Below, piece by piece: positions 19,170 to 25,806 of a stretch of DNA of 25,806 nt. The notes under the pieces were generated by a model that had not been told where the DNA came from, searched no databases, and saw nothing but the letters and a program-made list of their open reading frames with translations. The stretch's first letter is position 1, and each line of letters begins with the position of its first letter. This stretch comes from Chara braunii (Eukaryota; Streptophyta; Charophyceae; Charales; Characeae). The DNA is taken from contig BFEA01000068.1 of NCBI GenBank assembly GCA_003427395.1, positions 1,071,661 through 1,097,466 of the forward strand. The letters are read 5' to 3'. Position numbers and translations under genes: made by a program.

Positions 19170-19520
19170 CTGCTTCATTTGATCTCGGGCTAGGGTTTCT
19201 GCGGTCACAGCGGGGATTTTTGGGGAATGGGTGGGGGGGCGTTGGGGAGCCTTACTTTACAGGGGCGCTGCAAGGTGGGAGGTGGCTGCTCTGTCGGGAG
19301 TGGGGCAGATTTGTGGTTTGTCCTTGTTTGGGGCCAGGGTGGGAGAGTTGGTCGCCTTCAACCCCGGCGGGGGCAGATAGGGACAAAGGGGAGGGCGAAG
19401 GCACCCTCTAGGTGGGAATTGGCTGCCTTAGCGGAGGAGGGAGGGAGGGGATCTGTTCCAGGTTGGGGCCGAGGTGAATCTCCTCGGCGGTGGCAGCGTG
19501 GGACAGCGGTGGTGGTGTAG
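19170..19520 (+). repeat. G-rich stretch with degenerate internal repeats and G-quadruplex potential
   Basis: Many runs of three to seven G occur on the plus strand. The motif GTGGGAGGTGGCTGC / GTGGGAATTGGCTGCCTTAGC and GGGGCAGAT-type phrases repeat loosely every 70-90 bases. The open frames are Gly- and Trp-rich low-complexity readings, not convincing proteins. The stretch 19521-19875 is unassigned. Confidence 0.5.
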
Positions 19521-19875
19521 GGGGAATTTTTCTCTCCGTGGTGACTATTGGAAGCTTCTTGGACTAATTATGTTATTTTCAGCTTTCGAGGGTTCTGAGA
19601 GCTAGAGCAGCATCGGGTCTTCTTCTTTATTAGGATCTTCGACCTCAGAGATGGTTGCACCTGGACTGACATCAATAGGGTTGCTCTGTTCTATGCTCTC
19701 AGCTTGCCAATGCCAGAACGACGGTGGCGGGAGCTGTGGTGTTACCCTGTAAAGTAGTGGAGCCAGGCCCTCGAGGCCTGCATCCCTGCCCACATTCCCT
19801 TCAACATGGAAAGACACACCACCATATTTGTTTTCTTTTTTCTTGTCTGCCTGCCCTTCCCCCCCCCTCTAGATC

Positions 19876-19939
19876 CTAGCCGTTTGTGGCCTCCGGCCTT
19901 CCCCAATCTAGCCGTTTGTCGCCTCCGCCCTCCCCCAAC
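19876..19939. repeat. 32-bp tandem repeat, two copies
   Basis: CTAGCCGTTTGTGGCCTCC and the following bases are repeated once with few changes. A further phrase CTATTTGGCCTGCC occurs twice just downstream (about 20005 and 20037). Confidence 0.7.
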
Positions 19940-20181
19940 TCCCCTCACAGGGTTGGCTGGGGCGACGCCCTTGCGGCCCTCATACTGAGAGGGACCGCTG
20001 TCCCTCTATTTGGCCTGCCTGGACTCTGGCCCGCGGCTATTTGGCCTGCCCGAGGCCGCGGGCTCTACTTGCTTTTTGAAAGGGCGACGGCCTTGAGATA
20101 TCATCATTGGACTCACGGGCCCCAGGCAATTCAGAATGCTTTGACTCTGGTCATCTGTGGATTCCAACTTTTGTTTGCATT

Positions 20182-20285
20182 TCATTTCTCGATTTATTCG
20201 GGTCATCCTAACGCAGAGGGGCCATGCTAATCTACTCGTCCCCCCCCAAAAAAAAAGTTCCAATTTTAACGGACGTCCCGAAGGC
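20182..20285 (-). pseudogene. U6 snRNA pseudogene (copy 2), interrupted
   Basis: On the minus strand the sequence reads CCTTCGGGACGTCC, TTAAAATTGGAAC, then a T-run and G-run in place of the ACAGAGA box, then GTAGATTAGCATGGCCCCT, AGGATGAC and ATAAATCGAGAAATG. The 5' stem-loop and the AGC triad are kept, but the ACAGAGA box that pairs with the 5' splice site is destroyed by the homopolymer insertion (about 20239-20257). Downstream there is neither a T terminator nor a poly(A). It cannot act as a spliceosomal RNA. It is independent of copy 1, with no shared flanks. Confidence 0.8.
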
Positions 20286-20471
20286 GTGTACCAGCTGCCC
20301 GTTGGTTGTGTGCGTGCACGCACGGCTTGCATACGTGTGTGGATGGCGGTGTGTGCGGGCACGTACCCCTGCCTGCAATTTTGTGTGTGCGTGTACGTAC
20401 GTCTGCCTGTATCCAGATGCCAAGGTCAGTGCTCGAGTGACAACACCTGAGCCCATTCGACCGACCTTGCG

Positions 20472-20512
20472 ACTGGTTGATTGATTGGTTGATTGATTGA
20501 TCCATTGATTAA
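20472..20512. repeat. (TTGA/GATT)n microsatellite
   Basis: GATT-type tetranucleotide repeats with interruptions. The same repeat type occurs at 25612-25657. Confidence 0.75.
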
Positions 20513-20805
20513 CCGAGTGGACTGCAATTACGCGCTGATGGACCGGAGCTGAACGGTTGATGAGCCCTACCAATTGACTGATCACACTGGAAGTTTTGAA
20601 AAACATCGAGACAGCCACCCCACCCTCTCCAGTGATGAGGGACGGAAGCAAAAGGACCTTAAGCCCGGGTTGGCGGGGCAAGTGTTATCCCATTCGAGGT
20701 CAAGGGGCTTGTCATTTTAATGTTTATTACTTTGAATCATTTAGGAAGCACCGTTATAGAGGACGGTGTACGTTGCATGGCCAGCTAAAAACTAGTTTTC
20801 TCCTA

Positions 20806-21004
20806 CACCTACACACACGCACGCACACACACGCACACACACGCACACACACACACACACACCAACACACAGCCGCGCCCACGGTTGACCTGCTTTTCTA
20901 AATTGTGTACGAGCGGGAGAGGGGAGTGCTGCTCCGATGGTAATGCGTGGGGGGAGGAAGCAAGACACAGATGGAAAGAGATAGATAAGAGGTAGGTCGA
21001 TATG

Positions 21005-21039
<35 letters not shown>

Positions 21040-21177
21040 CGGCGGGTGACCTGCTTTTGTAAATTGTGTACAAGAGGGAGAGGGGAGTGCTGCTCCGATG
21101 GTAATGAGCGGGGAGAGGAAGCAAGACACAGATGAAAAGCGATAGATAGATAGATTTGTGTGTAGATGTGTGTGTGG

Positions 21178-21266
<89 letters not shown>
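20806..21266. repeat. Microsatellites and a 104-bp tandem duplication upstream of the transporter gene
   Basis: (CA)n at about 20806-20870, (GA)n at 21006-21038, (TG)n at about 21180-21218 and (GA)n at 21219-21265. The segment 20887-20990 (GACCTGCTTTTCTAAATTGTG..) is duplicated at 21048-21151, each copy ending in a GATAGATA/GA-rich tract. Being 185-560 bases upstream of the ATG, this probably contains or borders the promoter and 5' UTR. GA repeats are common in plant promoters, but I see no firm TATA box. Confidence 0.8.
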
Positions 21267-21270
<4 letters not shown>

Positions 21271-21449
21271 GGCAGTTGGGGCGGATGGAAGGGAGGGGAA
21301 GACGTGGCATGTGCGCATCGAGGTAGTGGGGAGAGATCTCAGGCAGGTGGTAGACAAGAGGAACAAGAACACGGCTACGAAGCACAGTACGGTGTCGAAA
21401 GTGGAGGTAGTAAGACCGGCAGTCCCGACTCACTTACCGAGCCTTTGCC

Positions 21450-23876
21450 ATGGACAACAACACAGAACGAGAGAAACTTCTTCGAGGCACCAGTTCTGTC
21501 CACCACTCCTGGACCTCCTCCTCCGCCTCCTCCTCCTTCTCCTCCTCCTCTTCTACTCCCTCCTCTTCTACTTCCTCCTTGAAGTTCAAGTTCTGCTATT
21601 GGAGGAGCATCTGCCTGTCTTTCCTCTTTCCCGCGCTTGGAGGTCTTTTGTACGGCTATGACATCGGTGCCACGTCGGCTGCCTCGCTGTCCTTGACAAG
21701 TCCGAAGCTAAGCCGCATTCACTGGTCCAATCTTGACCCGTTAACGACTAGTCTTGTCGTTAGCGGGTCGCTGATTGGTGCCGTGATTGGCTCGTCGCTC
21801 GCCTTTCTCATCGGTGATTGGATTGGTCGGCGGCGGGAACTCATCCTCTCATCTATCTTCTACTTCGTTGGAGCTCTCGGTGTCCGGTTCGCGCCGGATC
21901 TGCTGACACTTGTCACTTCCCGCGTCACTTACGGACTGGGCGTCGGGCTCGCGATGCATGCCGCCCCGATCTACATATCGGAGACCGTCCCGGCTTACAT
22001 ACGTGGCACGCTTATCTCGGTCAAGGAGGCCGCGATCGTGGTCGGGATGTTGATGGGTTACGTGGTAGGCTATAGCAAAATCGACGAGATAGGTGGATGG
22101 AGGGTGATCTATGGCTTGGCGGCGCCCATAGCTGCAGCTATGGGAATGGGCATGATGGCGGTCCTACCGGAGTCTCCGAGGTGGATTCTGCTGCGCGCCG
22201 CTAAGGAGGGGCTTCTTTGCAAAGATGCCCTTCAAGATGAGAATTTGCTTTGCCCAGATACCCTTGAAGATGAGAAGCAGCTTTGCGAAAATGCCCTTGA
22301 AGATGAGAAGCTGCTTTGCGAGGATGCCCTCCAAGCTGAGACGAAGAGAAGGAGACTGATTGCCGTCCACGAGCAGGCGAAGGCGTCACTGGTCTCTCTC
22401 AGGGGCGGCCGCTCCGCAGCAAACCCCGAGGAAATCGCGACCGAGATGTCCGAAATGCTGTTCAACATCGAAAAAATGACAAGAATCTGTGTAAAGGAAG
22501 CAGCAGCAGCAACAGGAGGGGCACGAGGAGGAGGAGGAGGAGGAGGAGAAGGAGGAGGAGGAGGGTCCAAAATGGTGCCCAACGTCCGCAAAATGACTGG
22601 AAACTGTATAGAAGCCGGAGCAGCAGGAGAAGTAGGAGGAGGAGGAGGAGGAGGAGGAGGAGGTTATGTAGACGTGAAGCAACATCGAGGTGTCGATTGC
22701 ACCTCGTGGATATCTCTTTTCCAATGCAGCAAAGCAGGAGGAAGAGAAGGAGGAGGAGGAGGAGGAGGAGGAGGAGGAGGAGGAGAAGGAGGAGAAGGGG
22801 GAGAAGGAGGAGGAGAAGGAGGAGGAGGAGGTGATGTGGACGGTAAGGAACGTCGAGGTGTTGAGGATTGCTACGCCTGGAGGTCTCTTTTCCGAGGCAG
22901 CAATGTAACAGCCTTGGTGATAGGTTCAGGAATGATCTTGTTTCAGCAATTGACAGGTCAGCCGAGCGTGCTCTTCTACGCTGCAAGTATATTGGAGAAA
23001 GCCGGATTTCAGGCCACGTCGGACGCGACGGCGGCTTCCGCTCTCATCGGCCTTGTCAAAATAGTCATGACCGGATTCTCGATCGCCTTGGTGGACAGAG
23101 TCGGGAGGAGACCTCTCCTCCACGTCGGGATATCCGTCATTCTCTTGAGTCTTCTGGTCTTGGCCGTAAGCATCGGGGATGGTTTGCCTTCCCACGCTCC
23201 CCGTGTCGGAGATGGCGGTCATATGGCTGCTGCTGCCGCTGCTATAGTAGGAGGAGGAGGAGGAGATGGCAATGCTATGGCGTCTGCTTCTACTGCTGCT
23301 ATAGGAGGAGGAACAGGAGGAGGAGGAATAGGAGGAAGAGGAGGAGGAGGAGGAGGAGGAGGAGATGCCAATGCTATAGCTTCTGCTTCTACTGCTGCTA
23401 TAGGAGTAGGAGGAGGAGGAGGAGGAGGAGGTGGTTCTCCTATCGTTTGTGTCATTGCTCTGTTGTTTTACGTTGGTGGATATCAACTGTCCTTCGGTCC
23501 CATCACTTGGCTGCTAGTCTCCGAGATCTTTCCCCTTCAATGCCGTGGGCGGGCCCTCAGTGTCGCTTCCATCCTTAATTTCCTTGTCCATACTATCGTG
23601 ACGATGGGGATCCCGACTCTACAGGAGAAGTTAGGGACTCGTACGATGTTCTTTGGCTTCGCTGTCTTCACGGCGGCCTCGTTGATCTTCGTCTCTCTGA
23701 TAGTTCCCGAAACTGCCGGACTCACCCTTGAGGAAATCGAGTTGGATATGGGCAAAACTGACCCCTCCTCCTTAGACGATAACGACAAAACTGATCAATT
23801 ATCCTCAGCGAAAAGGGATAAAACCAACCCCATAGTATGCTCAAGGTCAAGTGAGAGAAGAATGTGGCCTCCATGA
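21450..23876 (+). CDS. Sugar/H+ symporter of the MFS, VGT1 / D-xylose-proton symporter-like, with Gly-rich loop expansions
   Basis: This is an intronless 808-codon frame and the only convincing intact gene. Homology along the length points to the plant vacuolar glucose transporter / D-xylose-proton symporter-like group: FPALGGLLYGYDIGATS (residues 60-76, TM1), GDWIGRRREL (122-131), YISETVPAYIRGTL (175-188), LPESPRWILLRA (239-250), QQLTGQPSVLFYA (499-511), RVGRRPLL (550-557), GPITWLLVSEIFPL (683-696) and VPETAGLTLEEIE (752-764). Such proteins use the proton gradient to move hexoses or pentoses; the membrane is not deducible here. Family members are usually about 500 residues. The excess is a Ser-rich N-terminus (24-43), a central cytosolic loop (about 251-485) with four 11-residue repeats (255-298) and poly-Gly blocks, and a Gly/Ala loop at about 575-662. 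The start ATG sits in GCCATGG, a good context. The last 40 residues have no family counterpart. Antisense Pro/Ser/Leu-rich frames are shadows. Confidence 0.9.
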   Translation: MDNNTEREKLLRGTSSVHHSWTSSSASSSFSSSSSTPSSSTSSLKFKFCYWRSICLSFLFPALGGLLYGYDIGATSAASLSLTSPKLSRIHWSNLDPLTTSLVVSGSLIGAVIGSSLAFLIGDWIGRRRELILSSIFYFVGALGVRFAPDLLTLVTSRVTYGLGVGLAMHAAPIYISETVPAYIRGTLISVKEAAIVVGMLMGYVVGYSKIDEIGGWRVIYGLAAPIAAAMGMGMMAVLPESPRWILLRAAKEGLLCKDALQDENLLCPDTLEDEKQLCENALEDEKLLCEDALQAETKRRRLIAVHEQAKASLVSLRGGRSAANPEEIATEMSEMLFNIEKMTRICVKEAAAATGGARGGGGGGGEGGGGGSKMVPNVRKMTGNCIEAGAAGEVGGGGGGGGGGYVDVKQHRGVDCTSWISLFQCSKAGGREGGGGGGGGGGGGEGGEGGEGGGEGGGGGDVDGKERRGVEDCYAWRSLFRGSNVTALVIGSGMILFQQLTGQPSVLFYAASILEKAGFQATSDATAASALIGLVKIVMTGFSIALVDRVGRRPLLHVGISVILLSLLVLAVSIGDGLPSHAPRVGDGGHMAAAAAAIVGGGGGDGNAMASASTAAIGGGTGGGGIGGRGGGGGGGGDANAIASASTAAIGVGGGGGGGGGSPIVCVIALLFYVGGYQLSFGPITWLLVSEIFPLQCRGRALSVASILNFLVHTIVTMGIPTLQEKLGTRTMFFGFAVFTAASLIFVSLIVPETAGLTLEEIELDMGKTDPSSLDDNDKTDQLSSAKRDKTNPIVCSRSSERRMWPP
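22212..22343 (+). repeat. 33-bp minisatellite coding four 11-residue repeats
   Basis: In-frame units read LLCKDALQDEN, LLCPDTLEDEK, QLCENALEDEK and LLCEDALQAET (residues 255-298 of the transporter). Each has a Cys at position 3 and an acidic end, and could extend as a helix. They lie in the cytosolic loop after TM6. Confidence 0.9.
22518..22835 (+). repeat. In-frame (GGA)n tracts in the central loop of the transporter
   Basis: Three purine-only blocks encode poly-Gly with occasional Glu. Between them two segments are duplicated: NIEKMTRICVKEA versus NVRKMTGNCIEAG, and DVKQHRGVDCTSWISLF versus DGKERRGVEDCYAWRSLF. The loop has therefore grown by segmental duplication as well as slippage. Similar GGA tracts at about 23250-23270, 23303-23365 and 23403-23432 flank a duplicated (A/M)ASASTAAIG unit. 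Confidence 0.85.
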
Positions 23877-23952
23877 AAAATTGGACCTATGCAGAGAAGA
23901 TTACCATGGCTCACGGCGCAAGGATGACACAGACAGATGGAGAAATGCGGCC
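23877..23952 (+). pseudogene. U6 snRNA pseudogene (copy 3), abutting the transporter stop codon
   Basis: AAAATTGGACCTATGCAGAG, AAGATTACCATGGC, GCGCAAGGATGACACAG and GGAGAAATGCGG follow the U6 order with about 20% divergence. The ACAGAGA box has become GCAGAGA, and the AGC catalytic triad has become ACC, which would disable catalysis. No T terminator follows. A near-repeat AATGYGGCCT at 23861-23870 and 23944-23953 could be a target-site duplication, though part of it coincides with U6 sequence. The TGA stop of the transporter (23874-23876) lies right at the left edge. Confidence 0.75.
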
Positions 23953-23958
23953 TGCTTT

Positions 23959-24044
23959 TCTGGTCGGGATGGGCTGCTAACATGTTAATAGGCTCTGCTG
24001 GTCTGGTCGGGATGGTTTGCTAACATGTTAATAGGCTCTGCTGG
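23959..24044. repeat. 43-bp tandem repeat, two copies
   Basis: Units start TCTGGTCGGGATGG and contain CTAACATGTTAATAGGC; the copies differ at about three positions. They probably lie in the 3' UTR or downstream flank of the transporter. Confidence 0.85.
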
Positions 24045-24128
24045 TTAGTGAGTGGCACGTAGGGGTAGAATGTAGGGGGGTGTAAGTAGTAAGGAGCGGG
24101 GATGAAGGGGGTGTAAAGGAGAGCTCAC

Positions 24129-24404
24129 CTGGTCACTTCGTGCGGTCATATACATCCAGGCCTGGCCATAAATGTTGCCGGAGTTGATGGGTTGCTGTTC
24201 GCTGTAGGGCAGGTGGATTCCACCCAGCACTCCGGGGGCCATGTCCCACCTGCATCGTTGAATTAGCTCAACGTTGAGTTCTCTATCAGGTGTGGCATGG
24301 CACGACCTCTGAGATGCATCCCATCTATCCGATCTCCCTGACTTCCATCCAGCGGTTCGTTTTGTAGATGGAAATGTAATTTCGTTTTTTTCTGACTTTT
24401 TCAT
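24129..24404 (-). CDS. Possible exon of an unrecognised minus-strand gene
   Basis: On the minus strand, a frame open from 24404 reads DMAPGVLGGIHLPYSEQQPI then NIYGQAWMYMTARSDQ. It meets a good 5' splice-donor sequence, CAG|GTGAGC, with the exon ending at 24129. The composition is protein-like and less repetitive than its surroundings, but I do not recognise the family. The true acceptor on its other side is unclear, and no partner exon is visible within the next kilobase on the minus strand. It could equally be an orphan exon of a pseudogene. Confidence 0.3.
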
Positions 24405-24470
24405 TGCTTTAGAAAAAAGGAGAAATTTTTGATTCCCGAATACAACACCCCCCTAGCCTAGCCCTTTTCC

Positions 24471-24492
24471 CGTTGAGCTAGCTAGCTCAACG
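24471..24492. repeat. Perfect 22-bp palindrome
   Basis: The half-site CGTTGAGCTAG is followed immediately by its exact reverse complement. It lies 35 bases after another CCCGAATACAAC, the arm sequence of the U6-bearing foldback at 366-592. Confidence 0.9.
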
Positions 24493-24519
24493 GACGTTGA
24501 CCCACCATTACTACCGCCT

Positions 24520-24622
24520 CGTGGGAGGACACTCTGAGAGACAAGGGAGTGCACTCTGACAGACGTGGAAGGACAATCTCACAGAGGTGGGAGGACACTT
24601 GGACAGACTTGGGAGGCACTCG
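24520..24622. repeat. 22-bp minisatellite, about 4.7 units
   Basis: Units resembling CGTGGGAGGACACTCTGA + GAGA start at 24520, 24542, 24564 and 24586, with a partial fifth. Divergence between units is about 20-25%. Confidence 0.8.
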
Positions 24623-24736
24623 TTTTTCTTTTATTTGGGTGGTCAATGCACATAGCCAGGAAGACCGTCCACGTTCGTTCCACGCTGTATTGAGAGTTCG
24701 GTATTCTTAGGAGAGTTTCACTCGAGAAGATTCGTT

Positions 24737-24884
24737 TTCTCCTTTCTACTTTCTAATAGATATGGACAAAAGCGGATTGGCCCGCTTTCTTTCTCCATTT
24801 GACATTTTAGTTCTCCTTTCTACTTTCTAATAAATATGGACAAAAGCGGATTGGCCCGCTTTCTTTCTCCATTTTACATTTTCG
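24737..24884. repeat. 74-bp tandem duplication containing a hairpin
   Basis: Two nearly identical copies (24737-24810, 24811-24884). Each includes AAAGCGG / CCGCTTT with a 6-base spacer, a stem that could form in RNA. Below it, 24885-25030 holds loose GTCCCAGTGTGAGTATGTCC-type repeats. No gene is recognised. Confidence 0.85.
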
Positions 24885-25066
24885 AAACCAGCGGGCGGGG
24901 CACAGTGTATGTCCCAGAGGGTCTCAGCGTAGAGTGTGAGTGTGCCCTGAGTTGCCCGAAGTCCCAGTGTGAGTATGTCCCCAAAGGTCCCAGAAGTCAG
25001 TATGTCCATAACTGTGGACAAATACATTGAAAAGAAGTCCCGGTGTTAGTATGGACTATGGAACTG

Positions 25067-25067
<1 letters not shown>

Positions 25068-25149
<82 letters not shown>

Positions 25150-25161
25150 NAGAGAGAGAGA
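25068..25161. repeat. (CA)n(GA)n compound microsatellite
   Basis: (CA)n from about 25068 to 25107, then (GA)n to 25161 with one undetermined base at 25150. Confidence 0.95.
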
Positions 25162-25164
25162 TTT

Positions 25165-25611
25165 CCATCCATAGGATGAGCAAAATGGGAACGAATCTGT
25201 CGCTGAAACATGGAAATATACACTGCCACATTTTCGATCATTGGCAGTGTATCTTTCCATGTTGTGGCAGTGGATACTTCCATGTTCTAGGGGAAGATTC
25301 AATCCCATTGCTCATTTGGTGAAGCATGGCAATGTCCGTCTGTGTGTGTGTTCAGCCAGAACATGGAAATATACACCTATGTGACCGTTCGAACGCCCTT
25401 CTGCGTTCGAACGCGAGCGTTCAAACGCTCGGAGGACGCGTTCAAACGCGCCACGCGCCACGTGGTGCGACTTTTTTGAACGTAACCCACCCATCCGCAT
25501 GCGCGGACTACAGGTGGGGGGTTTGGTTAGTCAAAAAAAAAAAAAAAAAAAAAAAAAGTGTATATTTCCATGTTCTAGCGGTAGATTCGATTTTGCTCAT
25601 AAAATGGATGG
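25165..25611. mobile_element. Foldback repeat cluster with nested inverted arms
   Basis: The outer arms 25165-25223 and 25558-25611 are inverted copies (CCATCC..GATGAGCAAAATG..GAAACATGGAAATATACAC against its complement). A second inverted pair is 25207-25228 / 25242-25263 (22 bp, one mismatch). A third arm occurs at 25272-25310, and a 19-bp perfect pair AGAACATGGAAATATACAC at 25358-25376 / 25558-25576. This looks like a MITE or foldback element with arms inserted or duplicated inside itself. An A-run (25532-25557) precedes the right arm. No target-site duplication is visible, since microsatellites lie on both sides. Confidence 0.7.
25387..25470. repeat. Cluster of palindromes with GCGTTCRAACGC core
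   Basis: Four palindromes lie in a row: GTTCGAAC (25387-25394), GCGTTCGAACGC (25403-25414), GAGCGTTCAAACGCTC (25415-25430) and CGCGTTCAAACGCG (25437-25450). A CACGTG core follows at about 25459-25464. They sit inside the foldback cluster and could be protein-binding sites or a compact secondary structure. Confidence 0.75.
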
Positions 25612-25615
25612 TTGG

Positions 25616-25654
<39 letters not shown>

Positions 25655-25681
25655 GTTAGAGGGGGTAGTCCATCCCCCCAC

Positions 25682-25718
<37 letters not shown>

Positions 25719-25806
25719 GCACACGTACACGCACACACGCAAACACACACACGCACACGTGCACACACACATGCACACACACACACACGCACACACACAC
25801 ACACAC
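25612..25806. repeat. (GATT)n and (CA)n microsatellites at the window end
   Basis: (GATT)n at about 25612-25657. Then (CA)n with CG interruptions runs from about 25684 to the end of the window. Cys/Val-rich antisense frames here are repeat artefacts. Confidence 0.95.

Noticed and set aside
20792-21433. Antisense frames of 187-213 codons over the microsatellites
   Set aside because: Composed of His-Thr and Ser-Leu dipeptide runs from (CA)n and (GA)n; no gene.
22164-23486. Long antisense frames rich in Ser, Leu or Pro opposite the transporter
   Set aside because: They are translations of (TCC)n complementing the GGA tracts and have no independent motifs.

Overview
The window looks like nuclear DNA of a streptophyte (a land plant or charophyte alga). 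The evidence is an intact VGT1-type plant sugar/H+ symporter gene, a plant-type LINE with a zf-RVT C-terminal zinc domain, three U6 snRNA pseudogenes, abundant poly(A)-tailed insertions, long microsatellites and an assembly gap. The glycine-inflated, intronless transporter and heavy microsatellite load remind me of Chara-like genomes, but the species is a guess.

Layout. 1-600: low-complexity DNA and a palindromic element with a U6 retrocopy in its loop. 863-4958: a decayed LINE (endonuclease, reverse transcriptase, zinc domain) with a 3' tail. 5336-9640: a nested mosaic holding a short poly(A)-tailed structured repeat with a 27-bp hairpin module, a duplicated ~350-bp segment whose second copy carries two later insertions, an antisense fragment of a group II intron-type reverse transcriptase, and two copies of a ~445-bp terminal-inverted-repeat element. 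9640-12990: homopolymers, a 220-base gap, a degenerate tRNA-like sequence and DNA I cannot assign. 13336-13965: about 125-bp tandem repeats. 14271-14996: seven hairpins sharing a loop sequence but with different, still complementary stems. 15000-20180: no recognisable gene. 20182-20285: a second U6 pseudogene, on the minus strand. 20800-21265: microsatellites and a tandem duplication upstream of the one convincing gene, an 808-codon sugar transporter (21450-23876). Its stop codon lies at the edge of a third U6 pseudogene. 23950-25806: small tandem repeats, a perfect palindrome, a foldback repeat cluster and microsatellites.

There is one probably functional protein gene. Most of the rest is mobile-element debris, and that debris is the interesting part: U6 copies recur, a hairpin module appears in different sequence contexts, and the shared-loop hairpin array looks constrained at the RNA or single-strand level. 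All statements come from reading the sequence by eye. No alignment, folding or database search was run.
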